Source of the DNA: Populus alba
Taxonomy: Eukaryota; Streptophyta; Magnoliopsida; Malpighiales; Salicaceae
Length of the DNA stretch: 64,000 nt
Assembly: GCF_005239225.2 (NCBI RefSeq)
Contig: NC_133284.1
Span: forward strand, 3,749,770 to 3,813,769
Direction: 5' to 3'
Shown piece after piece: positions 11,179-22,903 of this stretch; within the stretch, counting starts at the first letter, position 1; the number at the start of each line of letters is the position of its first letter. A program made the position numbers and the translations under genes. Under the pieces are notes generated by a model. That model was given only the letters and a program-made list of their open reading frames with translations, was not told the DNA's origin and searched no databases.

Positions 11179-12170
11179 CCGGTTAAGGCATGTAAAGGTT
11201 TGGGTGGGCTTCTTGGTTAAGATTCTATCAATATTTTTTTACAAGTTTTATATATGAAAAAATTAATAATTCTCGATAAAAATTTACATGGAGTCTTCTA
11301 ATATGATATTTTAACTTGGGTTAAAATTTCAAAATTTTTAAAGAAATTTAGAAATTTGAAGAAAAATCACAATTTAACAAGTTTTTTACGTTATTGGGTG
11401 TAATTCTCAATCAGACCATCGGATTAAGCTTAAATTTTATGAGGGATCTTAAACTATATTGAATAAATTTTTCTTAAAATTTTAGGATGAATTAACGAGG
11501 CTTGGTAGTGGTAACAAAAAAAGACCATCAAATAAAAACAAAACGACTCATTAAGGGTAAAATAATTATTTATCATTAAAAAATAAAACAAATCAGCTCT
11601 TCCTTCCTTTTATATATTGCCAACTGGGCAGAAGCATAATAGAAAAATAATAAAAAAAAAAAGGCGAGAGAGAAAAGGAGAAAAGTAATGGAAAAAAAAA
11701 CCCAAGGAAAAAAAATAAGAAAACTGAAAAACTAACCTTGTAAATTTACAAAGTCCAACTTATAAAACACTAATCTAAGAAAGAATCAAATAAAGAAAGG
11801 AGGAATTGAGAGAGGAAAAAATTTTAATTAAATTGTTTTCCAATTGATATGAGATTGTTATTTTATTCCAGTTGAGGGGTTGTTACAATATCGATTCAGA
11901 TTCGATCATAGATAAATTATATTCTGCAAAACATCGAAGGATATAACTTCAATAGCTTATTTATTTTTAATTTCACTTTAATTTTATGTATTTTTAAATT
12001 TATTTTTTAATATTTTGGATTGTATATTTGAATTAAAACTTTACTGTTAGCTTTAAAAATTCATGTACATAAGATAATAATTTATCCTAATAAAAATTTA
12101 TAAAAAAAAATTATATATTTATTTAATAATCTAGGACAGAAAAACTTTCTGGCTCTGCCATGCATAGGAA
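11175..12170. mobile_element. Possible non-autonomous insertion splitting the WAK exon
   Basis: About 1 kb of AT-rich noncoding sequence lies between the laccase fragment and the resumed WAK exon. The left edge reads CAGGGGCCGGTTAAGGCATG and the right edge reads TTTCTGGCTCTGCCATGCAT. The edges are loosely inverted copies and resemble the GGGGCGGAGCCAG-type ends of common plant MITEs. No clear target duplication is visible, so this is tentative. Confidence 0.35.
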
Positions 12171-12179
12171 TGTTCTTTG

Positions 12180-12226
12180 CCGGAATGGTTATAAGGGCAA
12201 CCCTAACCTTGGGTGCGTCGGTAAAG
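12180..12226 (+). pseudogene. End of the split WAK exon 1
   Basis: TGCCGGAATGGTTATAAGGG and the following bases encode CRNGYKGNPNLGC, the cysteine motif that ends exon 1 in WAK genes (compare [15 protein letters not shown] at 33435-33480). A GTAAAG donor-like sequence follows. It is best read as the remainder of the fragment at 10322-10880. From 12240 to 12700 I recognise nothing else. Confidence 0.6.
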
Positions 12227-12721
12227 TTACTGTTTAAGAAAAGACTTTATGTTGCTTTTAGCTCTTGATTTGATACCGTTTGTTTACATGGCATGCCAAA
12301 ACAATGCGTACCCATGCCTGAGTTATAATTTCCTTACTGTACCCATTCCTCAACCACTTCTTATTTGGTCAATTTCATATAACCTCTACGTACTGCTGGT
12401 GATAATCGATGCATTATGAACATCTACGTTATAACAATTAATTATACATTTTTTTGCCTGCAGGTATATCTAAGCAAAGCTACTGTAGCTCAAGTCCCTA
12501 GCTAGTTGCTATGACTATTGCTGTTACAGGCTTTCTCATTACTCTTTCTGACAAATCAATGCGAGATCTGGCTTTAAGGCAAACTTGAATTAATGCAAAA
12601 CAAATCAGAAAATATAGCTAATCAAGGAACTTGGATTAAAAAGTTTAAGCAAAAAAAAAGAGAGATGACGATGACACTGAATATTTTCTAGACCTGTGAG
12701 TATAACTCCATTGATATTCCT

Positions 12722-13627
12722 TCAAACTAGAGTGCTGCCCATGAATGTATCAGGTGCGTAAGTGAACCCTAACCAGCCTTCACAGAGTCCAAACATCATT
12801 CCCTCATAGCAATTCAATTTCTCGAGATCAATTTTAGCACACGACTCCTTAAATCTCACGAATGTCTGAAGAGTTAACAAGCTATCAGATCCTGCCTGGT
12901 GCCTTCTTCCCCTTATTCGTTCAACACCAAGTAACAAAGCCACCCTCTCCAATCCACCGTGCAAGCCACTAATGCATCCCATCACGAATTTTGTATCATA
13001 AACTCGAACCCCAAAGAAGAACCTCATCATCCCCAAAAAAGACCGCATATCACTCGGCAACTCTCGTTTAGTTAAAATCTTGATCAAGAATCCAAAATCA
13101 TAAGCGCCATGAAAAGTAATCCAAGTTATTGAAGAATTATTGGAAACAAGTCCAGAACTCAAAATCAGCCTTCCAAAATCTAAGGAATCAATACCCTTCT
13201 CTCTGTTCTTCTTCAAATCAATACCTTGGCGTTCAAGTAACTCAATAGACTCTTCATTGTGATGATCGTGCTTGATATTGAAATCCCGGAAATTAAACTG
13301 CCACGCATAGTGGAATTCTGTTCCGAAACTTGGAAGATTTCCATGTGAATCAGAAAGAGTCATCCCAAGTTGAATTATTTTCAAGAGATCAACATTCCAC
13401 TTCATGAGACAGTAGTTTTCGTAGGGAGTGGCATGAGACAGCGAGCTCTTGTCACGATTTAATTGAAAGATAGTACCAGGAAATTCTGTGTCCAAAGCAA
13501 CCAAGGGGAAGCGAGAGATCGCTTCCTTGATTAGAAAAAACTCATATACGAGGTTGTCTGCCCAGACTTCGCGCAGATGTACTGGTTTGCTGCTGTTCAT
13601 CGTTGACGCTGTTGTGATTTGATTCAT
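12722..13627 (-). CDS. CAF1: CCR4-associated factor 1 (CAF1) mRNA deadenylase
   Basis: A single-exon, 301-residue protein of the DEDDh exonuclease family. It shortens mRNA poly(A) tails as the catalytic partner of CCR4-NOT in cytoplasm and P-bodies (family knowledge). All catalytic residues are visible: Asp and Glu in ALDTEFPG (about residue 46), Asp in GAYDFGFL (about 177), and His and Asp in HQAGSDSLLT (about 243-248). WQFNFRDFN, GIDLKKNREKGID and LHGGLERVALLLGVER are family signatures. Length is close to the usual 270-330. The start gives MNQITTAST; a second ATG nine codons in is possible. The 5' end lies in a 26-bp near-repeat (ATCGTTG..GTTGTGATTTGA). A truncated second copy is at 46172-46831. 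Confidence 0.92.
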   Translation of the reverse strand: MNQITTASTMNSSKPVHLREVWADNLVYEFFLIKEAISRFPLVALDTEFPGTIFQLNRDKSSLSHATPYENYCLMKWNVDLLKIIQLGMTLSDSHGNLPSFGTEFHYAWQFNFRDFNIKHDHHNEESIELLERQGIDLKKNREKGIDSLDFGRLILSSGLVSNNSSITWITFHGAYDFGFLIKILTKRELPSDMRSFLGMMRFFFGVRVYDTKFVMGCISGLHGGLERVALLLGVERIRGRRHQAGSDSLLTLQTFVRFKESCAKIDLEKLNCYEGMMFGLCEGWLGFTYAPDTFMGSTLV

Positions 13628-13659
13628 CGTTGTCGCTGTTGTGATTTGAAGATCTAATG

Positions 13660-15400
13660 CAAGTTGAGCTATTTCAATGGCTTAGGTTGTCAATCTATAG
13701 CCAAGATCAGAAGGGGTAGTCCGAAGTTGATGAGGAGTGTATGGAATCCTTGTTTCTTCTGGTTTCCCATCTCGCAATTAAAAAAGGAGATCATTCCTAG
13801 GTTTCCTGCCGTGAGAAGGACTGTCCTAATGGAGTTCTACTCTCAGTGTCTTAAATTAATTCGGTTTATAATTACAACCTCTTTGTATAATCAAAGGAGT
13901 CCTCAACGAATAAGACACTTAATATCCAATCAGGGAGGGATTAAAAAAACAAATTGCATGTATTGTTCAATCCATCTGTTTCAAAGATATTATTTCATTT
14001 AACTTTTCAGCAATTATTTACGTATCTTATTTCACAGTATTTTATTCATCATTTGAAAGTAAATAAGAGAGAATCTTGAGTGGAAGAATTAAAATAAATT
14101 ATAATTAGAGGTATAATATATAGTAAAATCAAGTAATTAATTGCTTAATTTTTTTAATGATCATGGATTATAATTTTAGGACTGAAAGGTGAACAATATC
14201 TTTGAAATAGAGGGAGCGGTTTTCTGTGACAAACTATGATTTTGCTAAATCAAGAAAACAAATTATAGCTTTGTAGCAGGTCGATCCTGCTTCTCGTTCA
14301 TTGAATAATGATTTCATTCATCAAAAAACTTACAACACAGATAAACTATATCTAGAAAACATAAATTTTCTATTAATTAAATTTTGTCATGTATTATTTT
14401 ATTTTTTAAAAGAAGAATAAAATAAAATTTAAATAAATAACATGAAAAATAAATGAGTCTTTATATATTTTGTAGCCAATAAAAAAATTACACCTGTGAT
14501 GAGATATTTAAGATATTTTGTTATAAATATAAGATCCCGTCAATAAATATCAATCAATGATATTCAATATATTTTACTGTAAATTGTAATAATAATAATT
14601 TTACAATCCTTTTGTTTTATTTTGGTTATTTGGGTTTTTTTTTATGATTTATTTTATTGTTCATCAAGTCAAGAATGTTTATAATAAACAAGTATTTTGG
14701 ATCTGATCATCAAACCCAACAATCTATATAAATAGAAAAAAATTAATTAGAATTTTTATTTAAGATACTTTAATGATATTTTAAATGTTTTTTATATAAA
14801 AAAAATTATTTTATTTTATGATTCGGTTTGTTTTATAAAAATAGATTATTTTTTTGATAAAATTAATTTTTTTATTAAAAAAAACACCTAGACCAGATCG
14901 GGTTTTTGATGGATACGAGAAAGTCATCCATGTAACCCGACTTCACTAGATTGGAGGTATGGACAGATGATAAAAAATCTATGATGGAGACATTTGAGTC
15001 GGGTAAAGTAAACCCGGTTTCAACTCCACACTTATCTCTTTGGACAAAGCCTAAATGGGCCAGATGGCTGTGAGCTCACCACTGTTTAAATATAAGGGGC
15101 CGGAAGCCCAACTAATCGTAGGTGATTTCTCTTTGCGGGCAACATAGATCCACCAAGGGCCAGAGAGTCCCGCCTATGCAATTAAGGAGTCATATTATCC
15201 CCCTAAACCTTGAATACCTAATTGAGTTTCGGATATCCATTATCCAAATAAGGAGCAATTACTGAACTTGTTATTGTTGCTGCTGGTATCACCGGTGCTC
15301 ATGCTACTGTTCACGGGTGCTAATCTCTAAATAAGGAACCGAAAGCATACATGGTTAATGATAGAATTGTGATCTTTGGGTCCAAATTATATGTCCACAC
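13660..15400. other. AT-rich intergenic region, no gene seen
   Basis: The first 60 bases are shared with the flank of the second CAF1 copy (to 46918) and may be CAF1 promoter. The rest is AT-rich with short unsupported frames. A GC-richer block at 14890-15320 looks like decayed repeat, but I cannot assign it to a family. Confidence 0.5.
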
Positions 15401-15404
15401 TGAA

Positions 15405-16220
15405 ACACTTATGTTCGTTTGATTTGCATGAGTTTTAGATAATTTTATAATTTTCTCATTGTATTTCCCTTCATCAGACGTTCCGAAACTAATAAAATAA
15501 CATGTATAATAATTAGTATTTGGTGCCTTGTAGTAGTACTATTTATGATCTCTCCTTGTGATTTTATCACTCCTTTGATTTTCTCTATCTCACCCACTCC
15601 CAACAAAAGTTACTCTAAATCCGAAAGTTGAAAGATTATATTTTAGTTTCAATAATAGTTATTAAATTTAATTGGTCTAATTTGGCTTGGATTTTAATTT
15701 AAATAAAAAAAAAATTAATTATGTCAAATTTAATCTATCTCAGCAAGATGAACACTAAGTATTTAACAAAAAAACCAAAGAATGAAATCATATTATTTAT
15801 AAAGAAATAATTCATCTAGTGATCCAATAATATGCACCGTTTTTTAAATTAGATGATTTTTTTTAGTCCCTCTTCTTTTCTTCTTCTTTTTATTGCACAT
15901 TTATAAGCCCAAATTGATGACCAATTATAGGACTTTTATTAAGGAAGGCAAGATTCAAAAAGAGGAGACTAAAATGAAAAACACAACAAAAAGATATGGT
16001 TTTGCTAGAATTGTGGCTAGACATATACTTTAGTCCCCCAACTTTTAAGATTATAAGCTTTTAGTCCTTAACAATTTATGAAATTCAATTTCAATTCTAA
16101 ACTTCATTTTTCTTATTTTTTTGATCCCCGGTTTGAGAGAGTGACTAGATTCCCATGGTAGATAAAGAAAGTTTCGGTTGAGACTGATTTTGACTGTGAA
16201 AATAGGTGATTTTGATTTTA
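15405..16220 (+). repeat. Orphan WAK 3' flank
   Basis: This block matches 35996 to about 36950 (downstream of the intact WAK) and 9824-10200 (downstream of the WAK pseudogene). Shared blocks include TTTGATTTGCATGAGTTTTA, CTTCATCAGACGTTCC and GATCTCTCCTTGTGATTTTA. No kinase exon precedes it. It is the remnant of another WAK unit whose coding part has been lost. From 16220 to 16760 nothing recognisable remains. Confidence 0.8.
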
Positions 16221-16769
16221 ATGAGTTCTTTTCGCTGAATAAAGTTTAGACATAGTGTTGTTTTTCCCTTAAACTTGTCTGAAATGATGGATGTGAACCC
16301 GAAAAGAATCTTGGTTTCGGGTTGATTGTCAATTTTAGAGATAATTTTTGGGTTGATGGAGGCTCTAGATATGTTTTACAGGTGTTTTATGGTTTTTTCA
16401 GGTTAAAATATGGTTAAAAATAACTTTTTCTTGGTCTGAAATAGACCACATTGATTTTCCAAGGACCTTTGGTACTTGGAATCTAGGTAGTAGAGGCGAA
16501 GTGTTGTCTACCTCAACGACGCAGGCGATGCATCGCCTCTATTTATCTTAAATCATTAAAGGACAGATGACCTATTATGCACCCCTTAAGAAAATAAAAT
16601 AAAAAAATGCCCAAGCACCTGGGTTGGTCTAGGCCCACATGCCTAGACCTTTTTGTAGAGGCCTTTGGTTGATTAATATTTGAGCAATGCAATTTTTTTT
16701 TATTTGATTTCCTTTCCAATCACTTTGATATTTTATTGATTTTTAATTTTATAAGTGTTTTATTTTAGA

Positions 16770-17050
16770 TAAAAATCTAATTCATAAATTATTTCAAATA
16801 AAATAAATAACAAGTAAACTAATGGAGACCAAATCTGACAAATAAAAAAAGTTGAAAGATGATAAAATTAGAAAAAATCACAATTTCATAAATTATTTCA
16901 AATGAAATAAATAGCAATCAAAATAATATGGACCAAATCTAATAGTTAAGAAATTTCAATTAAGAAAATAATAAGAGAAAAGCAAATAACAATCAAAAGA
17001 ATATGGACCAAATTTGATAAAAAAAAATTCAATTAAGAAATGATAAGAGA
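16770..17050. mobile_element. Left half of an older hAT-like MITE interrupted by the solo LTR
   Basis: AT-rich sequence with a loosely repeated unit (CATAAATTATTTCAAAT, then ATGGACCAAATCT) continues beyond the solo LTR at 21001-21340. There TTCTGGAAAGTGCTTTCCGC, ATTGACTAA and AAACAAACACA match the inverse complement of the element at 21921-22903. So the solo LTR landed inside an older relative of that element in the opposite orientation. Confidence 0.55.
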
Positions 17051-18142
17051 TGTCGCACCCTCACAGCGGAGTGCGGCGTTGTGGCGACCCTCAATTGATT
17101 TCGGTTTTTTTGTTTTTTTTGTTGTGTAAAGGGAGTCCCCACCTAGTATTATGGTCACTAGGAAACCTAACTGGTCTTTTAGAGATTCTAAGGCAAGGAA
17201 CTGGTTGCGTAAAGGGAAGGTATTAGGACCCCTAGTACGTCCTACCTAAGGTAAGCTGCTTGGTGTTTGGTTTGCTTTATAATTGCTATGGTGCTGGTGT
17301 TTTCTAATCTCATCAGTTTTCCTAGGTTTGATACAAACTAAATTTATTAAGATAGAAATCCAAAGAAATTTCATGTGCTTTGAAAGCTCATTTTTCCATA
17401 GTATTTCAAGAGTTTGCGACTCGTAAATCGCAAGGAGGAGGGACAAAAATTTAGAAATCTAGGGAGCTTTAAAAACCTATTTTTGCGTTAGTGTTTTATA
17501 CTCTCACGGCTCATAAATCGTGGAGTAAAAAATTAAAATGTCCTCGATTATAATCAAGGCTTCTTTCAAGGATGTGTGATGACTTATTATTCCTAGAAAA
17601 TTATTTTGGATATTTACCACTTAGGGTTTCTTTATCCAAATATTAACAGTGAATAATAACAAGTTATTTCCAATAATATTTTGGATATTTATCCCTTTCG
17701 GATTTCTTTATCCAAACATTAACGGTGAATAATATATGAATTCCCCCCAAGATAAGATTTTTTAATTTTTTGGAATATTGGTCAATACCCTTTGGAGTTT
17801 TACAAACATGTTGTAAAATCATGAAATGCAAGAAAATGATTTTTGTTGTGTTTAAGAAATCCATGCGACTTCCAATATATTTTTTTTATGTAAAAAAGAG
17901 TGTTCAAAACATGTTAGGGTATTGGCCGTATGCGACACACAAGAAAACAATTTTTTTTTTTATCGAAACATAAGCACCACAGTTAATCACAATTAAAGAC
18001 GACAAACCATGTGCATATACATATGTTCTAAAAACTTTGCAAAAATAAATAAAATATAATAAAACAAAGATAGCCCCTCAAAACTAACTTTTCTCAAATA
18101 AAATTCAGTTCATTCTTAAACCTCAAAAATCAAGCTCAGTCA

Positions 18143-18174
18143 CTATTCAAGTGAATTATAATTCACTTGAATAG
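18143..18174. repeat. Perfect 32-bp palindrome inside the solo LTR
   Basis: The sequence starts CTATTCAAGTGAATTA at 18143 and the second half is its exact reverse complement, with no spacer. It lies about 1.1 kb inside the element-3' end of the LTR. Other LTR copies in the window carry palindromes with different arms at a similar place. Confidence 0.95.
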
Positions 18175-19358
18175 AAACACAAGTGCTTTCATTCAACAGC
18201 CAAAAGGATAATGCGTCCCCCCCTGAATCTGCCTGAAATCTTACTACAATTGCAAAAGGGGTTTCCCCGCAATTTCAACTTCCTTACCCGGACTAAAACT
18301 TTATCAAAGATACCCAATCCCAGATTATAAAGTAGAAAAGGAACCCCCGAACAGAAAAGTGGGCTGATAACAACCACCACCCCTATGTTTCCTCATGCAC
18401 CAAAGAAAGGGAAAAAAAAGAGAGGCAAGGAACCCATAAACTCGAACGTAAATAAACATCTAAGCTCAAAGTCATGGAAGAGAACGGAAGACAAGCATTC
18501 ATTGTATGGAAAAAAAAAATAGAAAACAAAGGTGCAAAGCCAGAAGACAAAACAAGTTTTTTAAAACATCAAAACAAATACTTGCAGGTCTCATTGGTTT
18601 TTTTTACTGTGGAAGATCCCTCTCCGTCTTGTCCTTTTTTTCTCCTTTTTTTCTGTCCCACTTCCCTTCTTCTTCTTTTTCTTTTTCTCTCCTCTTCTTC
18701 TACTGCCTGCCCTCATGATCTCACAGCAACACAAGGATGAAGGAAAGAAACTCCCTCTGTTTTTTGCGTTTTTTTTAATTGCCTGCCTCTTTTGCGTTTT
18801 TCTTATCTTTCTTTTGCTATTTTTTTTTGCTTTTTTTCCTCCTGTTAGGTCATTAGAAGGGCTTATATATAGTCTAAACATATCTCTATTTAGGAAAGAT
18901 TCAATGTATTAATTCTAAGATGCAAATCCCGGCTGATTTGCAATAAAAAAAACACAAAAGGAAATTGAAATATCCTAATTCCTATTCTGATTTGAGTAGT
19001 TAGTTTCCATTGATTAAAGGGCGGTACAACTCCTTTATTTCCTTCCATAGCTGGGAGCATGAGGCACCAACTGTTTCCTTTGAAATGAGTCAATAAAAAA
19101 CGTGGTCTGCAGCTCTCCAATCAACAAGACAAACATGGAGACCAATAAGAAATTTGCAAAGAAAAAAAAAAGGAAAGAAATCAGATGGGTAAGGGTGCAT
19201 GCTGAAAAGTCTTACGATGATGATCCACCCCTCCTCTCCAGCTTTAAATATCCTTCTTCAATTCAATCCCTCATTTTAGCACTTTTCGATTCAGTCCTTG
19301 GTCCAAAAAAAATCCTTCAAATCAGTCCATGAACTTGGGTTAAACCCTTCTTGTGGCA

Positions 19359-20560
19359 GGATTCTCTGCTTTCACATTCAAATGGGAATATCTTGAGCTT
19401 GTGATATCAAAATCAAGTGATTCAAAAGCTCAAATTTATCTACGCATCCAGGACTACAACTTTGATAAAGGAGTCGAAGTGAGATAAAATCGTTTTAGAG
19501 AACATAATCTAGCAGTAATCTAGTTGGTCAAAAAGGATCTCCGGGTCTAATTCAGAAACTGACAATGCCGAGAATCCTGATGACTGAGAGAGTGATCTAA
19601 GAACAAATCAACAAAATTTGTGACGGAAATAGAGTTTTTATTGCAAAACTAGGGTCAGGATCCTTCCCGCGGTAGAATTCTCTACCTTCACGTTAGATAT
19701 TCAAACAAGAATATCTTGAGCTTTTGATATCGAAATAAAACTATTCAAAAGCCTAAATTTATCTACGCATCCAGGACTACAACTTTGATGGAGTCGAAGT
19801 GAGATAAAATCGTTTTAGAGAACATAATCTAGTAGTAATCTAGTTGGTCAAAAAGGATCTCCGGGTCTAATTCAGAAACTGATAATGCCAAGAATCCTGA
19901 TATGACTGAGAGTATGATCTAAGAACAAAATTTGTGATAGAAATAGAGTTTTTAGTGCAAAACTCGGGTCAGGATCTTTCTCGCGGTAGAATTCTCTACC
20001 TTCATGTTAGATATTCGAATGAGAATATCTTGAACTTCTGATATCAAAATCAAGCGATTCAAAAGCCTAAATTTATCTATACGTTTAGGACTACAACTTT
20101 TATGAAGGAGTCGAAGTGAGATAAAATTGTTTTAGAGAACAGAATCTGGCAGTAATCTAGTTGGTCAAAAAGGATCTCCGAGTCTAATTCATAAATTGAT
20201 AATGCTGAGAATTATGATATGAATGAGAGTATGATCTAAGAACAAATCAACAAAATTTGTGACGGAAATAGAGTTTTTAGTGCAAAACTCGAGTCGGTAT
20301 CCTTCTCGCGGTAGAATTCTCTACCTTCACGTTAGATATTTAAACGAGAATATCTTGAGCTTCTGATATCAAAAATCAAGAGATTCAAAAGCTCAAATTT
20401 ATCTACATGTCCAGAACTACAACTTTGATGAAGGAATCGGAGTGAGATAAATTTTTTTTAGAAAACAGAATCTGGCAGTAATCTAGTTGGTGAAAAAGTT
20501 TCTTGATTTGACAATGCTGAGCATCCAAATCTGACTAAGAATCTGCCCTAAGAACAATGA
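19359..20560. repeat. Tandem array of four ~315-bp units in the solo LTR
   Basis: GATTCTCTGCTTTCAC (19359) and GAATTCTCTACCTTCAC-like starts near 19675, 19988 and 20308 open four head-to-tail units. Shared internal blocks include GGACTACAACTTTGAT, AGTAATCTAGTTGGT and AAAAAGGATCTCCG. The last unit is truncated. The array accounts for much of the extra length of this LTR compared with the 2.6-2.8 kb copies. Confidence 0.9.
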
Positions 20561-21000
20561 TCCCTAGGACCTAATAAAGGTGCAGGTCAATTTTTCAACA
20601 TGTCATGAGTGACAAAATATAGCTAGGATGGTTAAATATCGTACGAAACCAAGTCAGAATCAAAATCTAAGTTGTAACAAAAAATTGCGACAACAGCAGA
20701 ACCATTTTTTTTAAGTGCAAATTCTGAGGGATTTATCTAACCTTAAAGACCAGATAAAGAAGCAACAAATTTAGCATTATGAAGAGTCCTAATCAATCTA
20801 AGAAAACCTAATGATTTTGGTAGCAAAGCGGAAGGATAAAAAGAGCAGAAAACAACTCAAACAAGGTTTCGAAAAAAGATATTTCTTTTTCTATTTTTTT
20901 CAATCTTCTAGCAAACATGAGCTAAACTCCTACACTCAATTCAAAAGAAGTATACACTGTCTCTAACACGTGGGGTCCAAAATTGAGTAACAACAAGAGA

Positions 21001-21340
21001 AAATCAAACAATCAAAAGAATGAGGATTATATAAGTTTGATATAAAAATTAAATTAAATCAAATTTTAAATGATGAAATTTTAAAAAAATCCAAAGTAAA
21101 ATATATAGAAATCAAAAGATCGAGGGCTAAATTTTATATAATCAATAAATAACATGATATTTTTAATTTTTTTGCAACTTCTGGAAAGTGCTTTCCGCCT
21201 GAAATAAAAGAAAAATATTTTCTTGAAAATGCAAACTAAATTTTTCTTTCATTAAAAAATATTTTTTATTGACTAATTTTTTTAACGATAAACAAACACA
21301 TACAAATTTAGAAATTGATTTTCAGAAAACTACTTTGAAT
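21001..21340. mobile_element. Right half of the hAT-like MITE split by the solo LTR
   Basis: Continuation of 16770-17050 after the solo LTR. The order of blocks is the inverse complement of the first 400 bases of the element at 21921. No coding frame. Positions 21340-21800 show no recognisable gene or repeat. Confidence 0.55.
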
Positions 21341-21802
21341 GAAACAATCTTCGCCTTAAGTCAGCCCTTGCTTTCTTTACTCTTCCTGTCATGTCACCAT
21401 AATATCATGAGTTTCACTGCTTACAGGACCTTTCAAAGCTTAAAGGGACTGTTTAGAAACAGAAATTAACATCTACAAAGATCTTTTCTAGCATTTGAGT
21501 TATAGGAACCATATACAAAGGTAGCATGGCATACATAATTCCCCAAATACTCTACTTCATCAGAAATTTAAGTGCCCTCAACATCCACAGAAACTACACA
21601 AGGAAGCTTAGAAGCATCCTAGCATAGAAACTAAGCCCCAAGGCGTCTTTAACTCAACAGGAGCATCCCCACATCTTCACCCATCTTTCATCAGATTCCG
21701 ATTTGTTTCAAATTAGGCTTCCATTGCCCAAGAAACAGTCGACATTATGAATGTGCCCTTGACGTATGGAGATACGTACCCCGCTTTGTCTGAAAGCAAG
21801 AA

Positions 21803-21920
21803 TGTCTTGGCATCTAGTCTTTCGCTCAAATACAATATTTAAAAATCTTGAGGTTTGTCATCATTCACATTAGAATATGGCCAAGGCAATATTCATCAGC
21901 CTTGGGTCACAAGTACGTAG
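21803..21920 (+). repeat. Duplicated segment, left part (paralogue at 50.4 kb)
   Basis: GTCTTGGCATC through CACAAGTACGTAG matches 50428-50546. In the 50-kb copy it runs straight into ATCATGAGTTTTTTCGTTGA, which here resumes only at 22904. The gap is filled by an insertion. Confidence 0.85.
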
Positions 21921-22903
21921 GCCATATTTGTTTTCTGGAAAGTAATTTCCGGAAAATCATTTTTCAAACTTTCCTAGTGACAAACAAAACTTTCATGTGT
22001 TTGTTTGTCACCAGGAAAGTTGGTCAACGAAAAACACTTTTCAGTCAATGGAAAATTTGACTTAATTTTCAGGAAAGTGTTTTCCCTTTAGTTGTGTTTG
22101 TTTTCCGGAAAGTGGTTTCCGGGAAATCACTTTTCAAACTTTCTTGTGTTTGTTTGTCAGTAGAAAAGTTGATCAATGAAAAACATTTTCCAGTAAAAGG
22201 AAAATTTGGCTTGGTTTTCAGGAAAGTGTTTTCCTGAAAAATTTGAGGGGAAAACACTTTTTAGAAGTTGTGAAAAATTTAGAAATGTTATTATTTGTTG
22301 ATTATATCAAATTTAATCCTCAAACTTTTGATTGCTATATATATTTTGTTTTGAATATTTATTTCTCAATTTCATCTCTTAAAATTTTATTTTTATATTA
22401 ACTTTGGTTCTTATTTTTATAATTACTATTTGTTTTTTCCTTATCATATTTTTATTGAAATGTTTTATCTATTAAATTTTGTCCTCATTCTTTTGATTGT
22501 TACTTATTGTATTTGAAATAATTTATGAAATGTTGATTATTATTATTTTAATTTCTTCATTTTTAATTTTTTTTTAATTTTTTAGATTTGATCTCTATTA
22601 TTTTGATTATTATTTATTTTATTTGAGATAATTTATGAAATTTTTATTTTCAATTTCATTCTCATTCAACTTTTTAATTTGTAAGATTTGTTCCTCATTA
22701 TTTTAATAAACTTGAGAAAAATAAAATATTAATAAGTTATTTTCCAGTTCATTTTCCATGACATAACCAAACACTGGAAAATGTTTTCCAACTCATTTTC
22801 CATTACACTACCAAACATCGAAAAATAATTTCTCGGAATTCGTTTTCCCCGGAATTTACTTCCCCAAAGGAAACTACTTTCTAGCAAACAAACGGAGTAT
22901 AAG
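21921..22903 (+). mobile_element. hAT-like non-autonomous element (MITE), ~980 bp
   Basis: The insertion is absent from the paralogous site at 50.53-50.55 kb. The left end (TTTGTTTTCTGGAAAGTAATTTCC) and right end (inverse: TTTGTTTGCTAGAAAGTAGTTTCC) are imperfect terminal inverted repeats. Candidate 8-bp duplications GTACGTAG on the left and AGTATAAG on the right match only in part. Inside are further copies of the GTTTTCC-GGAAA motif and an AT-rich core. No transposase frame. Assignment to hAT rests on the end style and possible 8-bp duplication. Confidence 0.7.

Larger units (their letters stand above)
17051..20995 (-). mobile_element. Solo LTR of an Ogre/Tat-like Ty3/Gypsy element (3945 bp)
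   Basis: On the plus strand this begins TGTCGCACCC and ends GAGTAACAACA, the inverse of the ends of the LTR at 52298-55074. It is flanked by perfect 5-bp duplications AGAGA (17046-17050 and 20996-21000). No primer binding site or coding region adjoins either end, so it is a solo LTR, left by recombination between the two LTRs of a full element. It contains the CACCTAGTATTATGGTCACTAG block shared by every LTR of this family in the window, an internal array of about 315-bp repeats (19359-20560) and a 32-bp palindrome at 18143. Confidence 0.93.

Noticed and set aside
12722..13627. Ribonuclease D or other DEDD nuclease
   Set aside because: LHGGLERVALLLGVER, WQFNFRDFN and HQAGSD are specific to CAF1/POP2.
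13664..14002. 112-codon plus-strand frame beside CAF1
   Set aside because: No recognisable domain. Its first part is shared flank of CAF1 and is interrupted in the second copy.
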